From NCBI GenBank assembly GCA_003427395.1, contig BFEA01001039.1, positions 175,951-196,128 of the forward strand: a stretch of DNA of 20,178 nt, given 5' to 3'. The notes beneath the pieces were generated by a model. That model was not told the origin of the DNA. It saw only the letters and a program-made list of their open reading frames with translations, and made no database searches. Positions 16,515-20,178 of this stretch are shown piece by piece. Every line of letters starts with the position of its first letter. The first letter of the stretch is position 1. The translations under genes were made by a program, and so were the position numbers. This DNA comes from Chara braunii. Lineage: Eukaryota; Streptophyta; Charophyceae; Charales; Characeae.

Positions 16515-17281
16515 CAGGGTTACCTGATCGAACATACGAGGGCCCCCGGGCTGGCCCCCGAACATTCGGGCGTTCGGGGGCCCGTTCGGGGGCCGAACAC
16601 CTCCAGGTTCGACCCCCGCCAAAAAAAAAATTGGGGCCTAAAAATAAGTTTTTTTTTCTGAATTGTTTTTTGTGAGTTCTCTATGATGTAACCTACATGT
16701 CTATAAATTTTGAAATCATTCTGCATAGCCAAAAAAACATTATAAATCGTCAAAAATGGGGGTGTCAAAACGTGCTCGCCCACTCACTATTTTGTTTGTT
16801 TTCACTTTTAACTTTTTGTTTTCACTTTATTTTGGGGGCCTAAAAAAATTTATATTTTTTGAAATTTTTTTAATGAGTTATTGATTATGTAAACTACATA
16901 TCTGTAAATTTTCAGGGCATTTATCAATGCCAAAAATAATTAAAAATCGACAAAGATGGCGGTGTTGAAAAGGTGCTGGCACAGTTACGCATTTTAATTC
17001 TCTTTTTATTTTTTTTTATTTTTATCATAGTGTTTATTTTTTGTATTTGATTTTTAATTCAAATTTGGTAAAGAACATGGGTGTAGCGCCAAGGCAAATG
17101 TTGTTCAGTTTAGTTTTCTCCATAACATATATTTTTTTCGAAAGCTTTTAAAAAACGTTTTTTTTTTTTTTTTTTTTTTTTTTGCGTTAGGCCCGAACGG
17201 CCGAACGCCTTTCGAAAGGGTCCCATACGTTCGGGCGTTTGGGTTCGGGCGTTTGGCCCGTCCCGAACATCGGCAACCCTG
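16515..17281. mobile_element. Non-autonomous hAT-type transposon, complete (767 bp)
   Basis: The element starts CAGGGTTACC and ends GGCAACCCTG, a 10-bp terminal inverted repeat with one mismatch, in the CAGGG style of hAT ends. It is flanked by 8-bp duplications. Next to each end lies a GC-rich block packed with CGAAC/GTTCGGG motifs (16532-16612 and about 17190-17270), the arrangement expected of transposase-binding subterminal repeats. The interior is AT-rich and contains two diverged ~200-bp direct copies (16631-16831 and 16832-17030). There is no transposase, so it depends on an autonomous relative elsewhere. The short frames over it are shadows of the GC-rich ends. Confidence 0.88.
16631..17030. 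repeat. ~201-bp internal tandem duplication of the hAT-type element
   Basis: Copies begin TTGGGGCCTAAAA (16631) and TTGGGGGCCTAAAAAAA (16832). They share GAGTT.T..ATGATGTAACCTACAT-like blocks, CT.TAAATTTT, GCCAAAAA.A, AAATCG.CAAA.ATGG.GGTGT and TCGCCCACTCAC versus TGGCACAGTTACGCA. The copies are well diverged, so the duplication predates most decay of the element. Confidence 0.75.
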
Positions 17282-17289
17282 AATGGCAC
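17282..17289. repeat. Right 8-bp target duplication of the hAT-type element
   Basis: AATGGCAC directly after the terminal CCCTG, matching AATGGAAC on the left at seven of eight bases. Confidence 0.85.
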
Positions 17290-18064
17290 AAACGTTTTCG
17301 CAAATGCTAATGGAAATTATATGGCAATTTGAATATTACAAACAAAATCTCAAGGAGTGAAAACTCATTTTACAAATGGTGGGCATCTTTGTGTATGCGT
17401 TGTAATAATATTGATTCATTTACATAACCTAATATTTTTGTCGTGATAATAAAGGGTAATAATAAATTTAGTAAAAAATAGATGTATTCCTTATGTGAAA
17501 AACTTAGTGTAATTTTTTAGGCTGCCAAATGTCTTATTGTGCTTTTGTACTTTTATTAAAGCAATCTCCTTTGAGAGTTAGGAGATAGAGAGATTTCGTA
17601 AGCCATGAAGAATCTTGAAGTATCTCCTTATGATAGTTTGCACAACTTTGGACGTCATATAAATAATTGTAACTTGTCAATGTCCATCAGATTGGAGCAT
17701 CGCAAGTGTCTTAGAATTATTTTCATGAAAAACGTATAAAAATACAACGTGGTTTAAGTAATGGACCTCCTCACCCACAAACTTCTATTTATTGAGTTAA
17801 AACATTGAATCATCTCTTTTTCAAAATCTTAAAGGAGATTATTGAAACGTTCCAAGTGAAGATGAAAACGTTGTTAAGCTATCGGGTGACTAATATTTTC
17901 AAAAGAGGTTTAAAGAATGACGTGGGATTGATGGCAGTCTGATATTAATAGAGATTGTCACACTAATGTCTCGAAGTGAACTTAAACCACCATTACCCCA
18001 CCGGCCTAAATTCGTTTTCCTAGGGGGGGTGGCGACAGGCACAGGCAGGCGGGTCTAGTCCATA
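17290..18064. other. AT-rich stretch with no recognisable feature
   Basis: No gene, RNA or repeat is recognised. A short G-rich patch (GGGGGGGTGGCGACAGG) lies at about 18024-18040. Confidence 0.5.
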
Positions 18065-18361
18065 GATTTTCAAGCGCCAATTTTGACGATTTTTCGCATT
18101 GATAAGAGTTAAAGTAGAAATCTGAAAAATTGAGATTCTGTAGATAACATTGTGATATTGACAAAAAAAATATCAAATAAATGAATAAAAAAATATATCG
18201 TGAAATAAATATCGCGCCGTTTCGTGACATTTTTTTATTTTTGTTATTCTACCACGTGTGCGCCAACGACAAAAGTACCCCAACTTCCACAACTGTTTGC
18301 GCTCAGAAGGATGACTCAACAACTCTGCAAATTAGAGGGTTTATAGATTTGTCATTGAATC

Positions 18362-18719
18362 AGTACCTCTGGGCCTCAGCCCTCCTCCGTGCAAGCATGG
18401 ACTCGAACCGACGACCTCGGCCTCAGAAGCCAAGTATCATGACCACTACAGCCAGGACACGGCGTTTAAAAACGAAACCATACCGGCCGTGATATCCGCC
18501 CCACCCTTGCAAAGTTGTAGTGTCCACACTCGACACACACCACACACAACACCACACAGACGCTGACAATCACCTCACACTTCGCTCCAACTAGCACATG
18601 ACCCCCATCAGTGCTATACCCCGGCCACTTATGCGGGACTTCAACTGCCCGCCAGTTAATGGGAGCTTTCCAATGTCATCGGATAAGTACCTCTGGGCCT
18701 CACCCCTCCTCCGTGTATA
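18362..18719 (-). mobile_element. SINE-like insert with 30-bp terminal direct repeats
   Basis: The insert that splits the satellite is GC-richer than its host. It has AGTACCTCTGGGCCTCA at both ends, in a 30-bp direct repeat with one mismatch (18362-18391 and 18686-18715), 324 bp apart. A tRNA-like Pol III head lies beside the left copy on the minus strand. The simplest reading is about 1.1 tandem copies of a 324-bp tRNA-derived SINE unit. A CA-rich segment lies near 18520-18560. No poly-A tail or clean target duplication is visible, so the SINE label is inference. Confidence 0.6.
18394..18466 (-). pseudogene. tRNA-Glu-like sequence (SINE head)
   Basis: On the minus strand TGGCTGTAGTGG (18454-18443) acts as an A box, TGGTCATGATACTTGGCT follows closely the D-arm and anticodon-arm sequence of plant tRNA-Glu (TGGTCAGGATACTCGGCT), and GGTTCGAGTCC (18409-18399) is a perfect B box. 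The anticodon stem pairs as CTTGGC/GCCGAG around a seven-base TTCTGAG loop, which would read CTG. The T-stem pairs at only two of five positions and the acceptor stem does not form, so this is not a working tRNA. A and B boxes are at a normal spacing for internal Pol III promotion. Confidence 0.7.
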
Positions 18720-19084
18720 CGAAAAATATTAAATTAAAAAATAATAATTAGATAATGAAATAAATATCATGGCAATTCGTCTCATATTTTATTTTTGCTG
18801 CTTTATCACGTGTAGGCCAATGAGAAAAGTACCCTAGTAACTTCAATGATTTTTCACATCTAAAGAAACACTCTAGGAAGTCTGGAAATTGGAGGGTCGT
18901 AAAATTTCGTCGCGATCTTTCTAGGAAAAATATTTTAATTTCTTTTTTAATCATTTCAATCGTGAAATAAAGCCTAGGCGCAATTCGATGCATTTTCCAA
19001 TAATGCAACTCAGCCAGTTCCTCGCATTGTGCTACCAGTACCCCTCATGGACCTGTGCTACCACCCCCGCCTAGTTTAGGATAA

Positions 19085-19101
19085 GGGTAGTGGTGGTTTA
19101 A
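19085..19101. mobile_element. Isolated right end of the TTAA miniature family
   Basis: GGGTAGTGGTGGT followed by TTAA (19098-19101) matches the right terminus of miniature copies 1 and 3. No central hairpin or left end is found at the expected distance to the left, so it is a solo end or a chance match. CTACCAGTACC at about 19030 could be a remnant of the other end. Confidence 0.35.
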
Positions 19102-20018
19102 CGATGTTATCACAGATCACGTGGTAGCCACAAAAAAAAAAAACAATATTTGTGAAAACACGTGTTACAACCTGCCAATAAAAAAACTCATTTATTATCA
19201 ATATGAAATTTGTTTCTTTTTCCCTAATAAAAAATGCCATTTCATTGGTGGGTAACAATACTTGCTGGAAACAGGGTCCAGTGTCTAATAAAAATAATAA
19301 GAAAAAAAATGTCTCATATTAGATGCAGCTCACTAGAACATTTTTTTCTTTTCTCGTAGGGTTAGGTTTCCTTCTTTTGTATCTGTGATATATTCCTCTT
19401 TATGGTCAAAGGTGAAGGCAACTTCAATATTCAAATGTCAGTTTGGGGGTACCTCTCTCCTCTTCCACGTGAATATGGTTCCAAGTGGGGCACCCCCTTC
19501 CCTTCTCGACTGCCCGTTATCCACGCGATGTTCTAGTCTCTCCACTTTTCCTCATGATTTTCTTTTGTCCGACATAAATGTCACCAATGTTCCTTATTCA
19601 CCAGGACTCTTTCACCACGAAATTGCTCATAATTCCAATCTCATTATATTTCGTATCTCTTTCAACACCATTTATTTCCTAGTAGCATTAATATCACCTC
19701 TTCTTTTTATATTTTCATTTTTTGCCTCTTCCTCGTTAATGACACCTCCTTCTTTATTATTTTTGTCGCCATATTTTTCGTTATAGGTCTGCTTCATGTT
19801 TTTTTTTTCCCTTGATCACAACAGTCTCTCTCAACAGTGTTATCCTTCTTTGTCTCAAGTATCCTAATATCATTGCACGCCTTCAAGTCTAGTTCCGCAC
19901 AGTTGTGCTTTTTACTCGCTTGTTGGTAGTTTGCTCTTTACGACAACAAGTGGACCCCGCCATGGCGTAGTCGTGGCGCACAACAACACTCGCTGATGGC
20001 GTCTCATTTTTCGTTTAT
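19102..20018. other. Pyrimidine-rich stretch with one unrecognised open frame
   Basis: The plus strand is T- and C-rich. A frame at 19385-19786 (133 residues) is Ser/Leu/Phe/Pro-rich, with a hydrophobic run near its end (LVALISPLLFIFSFF) that could be a membrane segment. Such composition is what CT-rich DNA produces by chance and no domain is recognised. No RNA gene or mobile element is seen. Confidence 0.35.
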
Positions 20019-20019
20019 G

Positions 20020-20086
<67 letters not shown>

Positions 20087-20127
20087 CTTCCCATGTTGTG
20101 TTTGGCGGGCATCGGTGCTTGTCGTCT

Positions 20128-20178
<51 letters not shown>
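20019..20178. repeat. (CT)n microsatellites at the window end
   Basis: A CT tract at about 20019-20082 with a single TTT interruption, then 46 bases of mixed sequence, then a second CT run from 20129 to the last base. The window ends inside the repeat, as assemblies often do. Confidence 0.95.

Larger units (their letters stand above)
18065..18990. repeat. ~207-bp satellite-like tandem repeat, about three diverged units, interrupted
   Basis: Two landmarks define the unit. A TGAAATAAA block with GCGC..TTCGT..CATTTT occurs at 18201, 18756 and 18963. A TTTTTCGCATTGATAAG-type block followed by an AATCTG..AAATTG.G segment occurs at about 18084, 18291 and 18846. The uninterrupted spacings are 207 in each case (18084 to 18291, 18756 to 18963), while the interrupted spacing is 555 for both landmarks, implying about 348 bp of inserted net length between about 18361 and 18720. 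Minus-strand frames over two units share a residue pattern (F.DF....F.CEKS.KL), but this follows from the DNA similarity, and neither shows a known domain. Confidence 0.75.

Noticed and set aside
16431-16783. Short frames over the left end of the hAT-type element as genes
   Set aside because: Frames on both strands overlap there because the GC-rich end has few stops. None resembles a transposase.
19385-19786. A 133-residue plus-strand frame that might be a small membrane protein
   Set aside because: Its Ser/Leu/Phe bias is what the CT-rich plus strand yields by chance. No domain, signal or neighbouring exon supports it.

Overview
This window looks like repeat-dominated nuclear DNA from a eukaryote, most likely a green plant or charophyte alga. 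The best lineage clue is a U6 snRNA sequence at the left edge on the minus strand. Its 5' stem-loop (GUCC-UUUG-GGAC, then AUCCG) is the green-plant form and not the animal or yeast form. I see no intact, recognisable host protein-coding gene. Coding-like stretches are either decayed transposon proteins or short unrecognised frames. The window starts in oligo-T, ends in a (CT)n run, and contains scattered Ns and a sequencing-library adapter, so it looks like draft assembly.

Layout. 1-830: a U6 sequence with an A-tail instead of a Pol III terminator, three ~175-bp tandem repeats, and an N-pocked poly-T tract. 1164-1790: two short tandem duplications and a decayed miniature element. 1800-2680: low-complexity and proline-rich sequence of unknown nature. 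2684 to about 5600: the minus-strand wreck of a reverse transcriptase element, Penelope-like in its motifs, invaded by a ~200-bp TTAA-flanked miniature transposon. 6102-6600: a head-to-tail cluster of the same miniature family. 6870-8880: four GAT-repeat tracts and a ~500-bp tandem duplication. 9114-9312: a 101-bp tandem duplication. 9871-10041: another miniature element. 10759-10980: a 104-bp tandem duplication encoding a Cys-x2-Cys motif. 11638-12080: a decayed Ty3/gypsy integrase on the minus strand. 12338-12595: a 132-bp tandem duplication. 12697-13440: two large tandem units, each with a decayed U6 copy next to sequence resembling the 175-bp repeat. The second unit contains an exact Nextera mate-pair junction adapter. 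13441-16514: AT-rich sequence without recognisable features. 16515-17281: a complete hAT-type non-autonomous element with an 8-bp target duplication. 18065-18990: a ~207-bp satellite-like repeat interrupted by a ~350-bp insert with a tRNA-Glu-like head. 19100-20178: pyrimidine-rich sequence ending in (CT)n.

There is no operon or pathway to describe. What ties the window together is repeat biology. It holds (a) an apparently undescribed family of TTAA- (or TTGA-) flanked miniature transposons with a central CTGGC/GCCAG hairpin, (b) a composite repeat coupling U6 snRNA to a spacer, and (c) a general habit of two- and three-copy tandem duplication with periods of 84-207 bp. All alignments were made by eye, so percentages are avoided and boundaries are approximate unless a motif fixes them.
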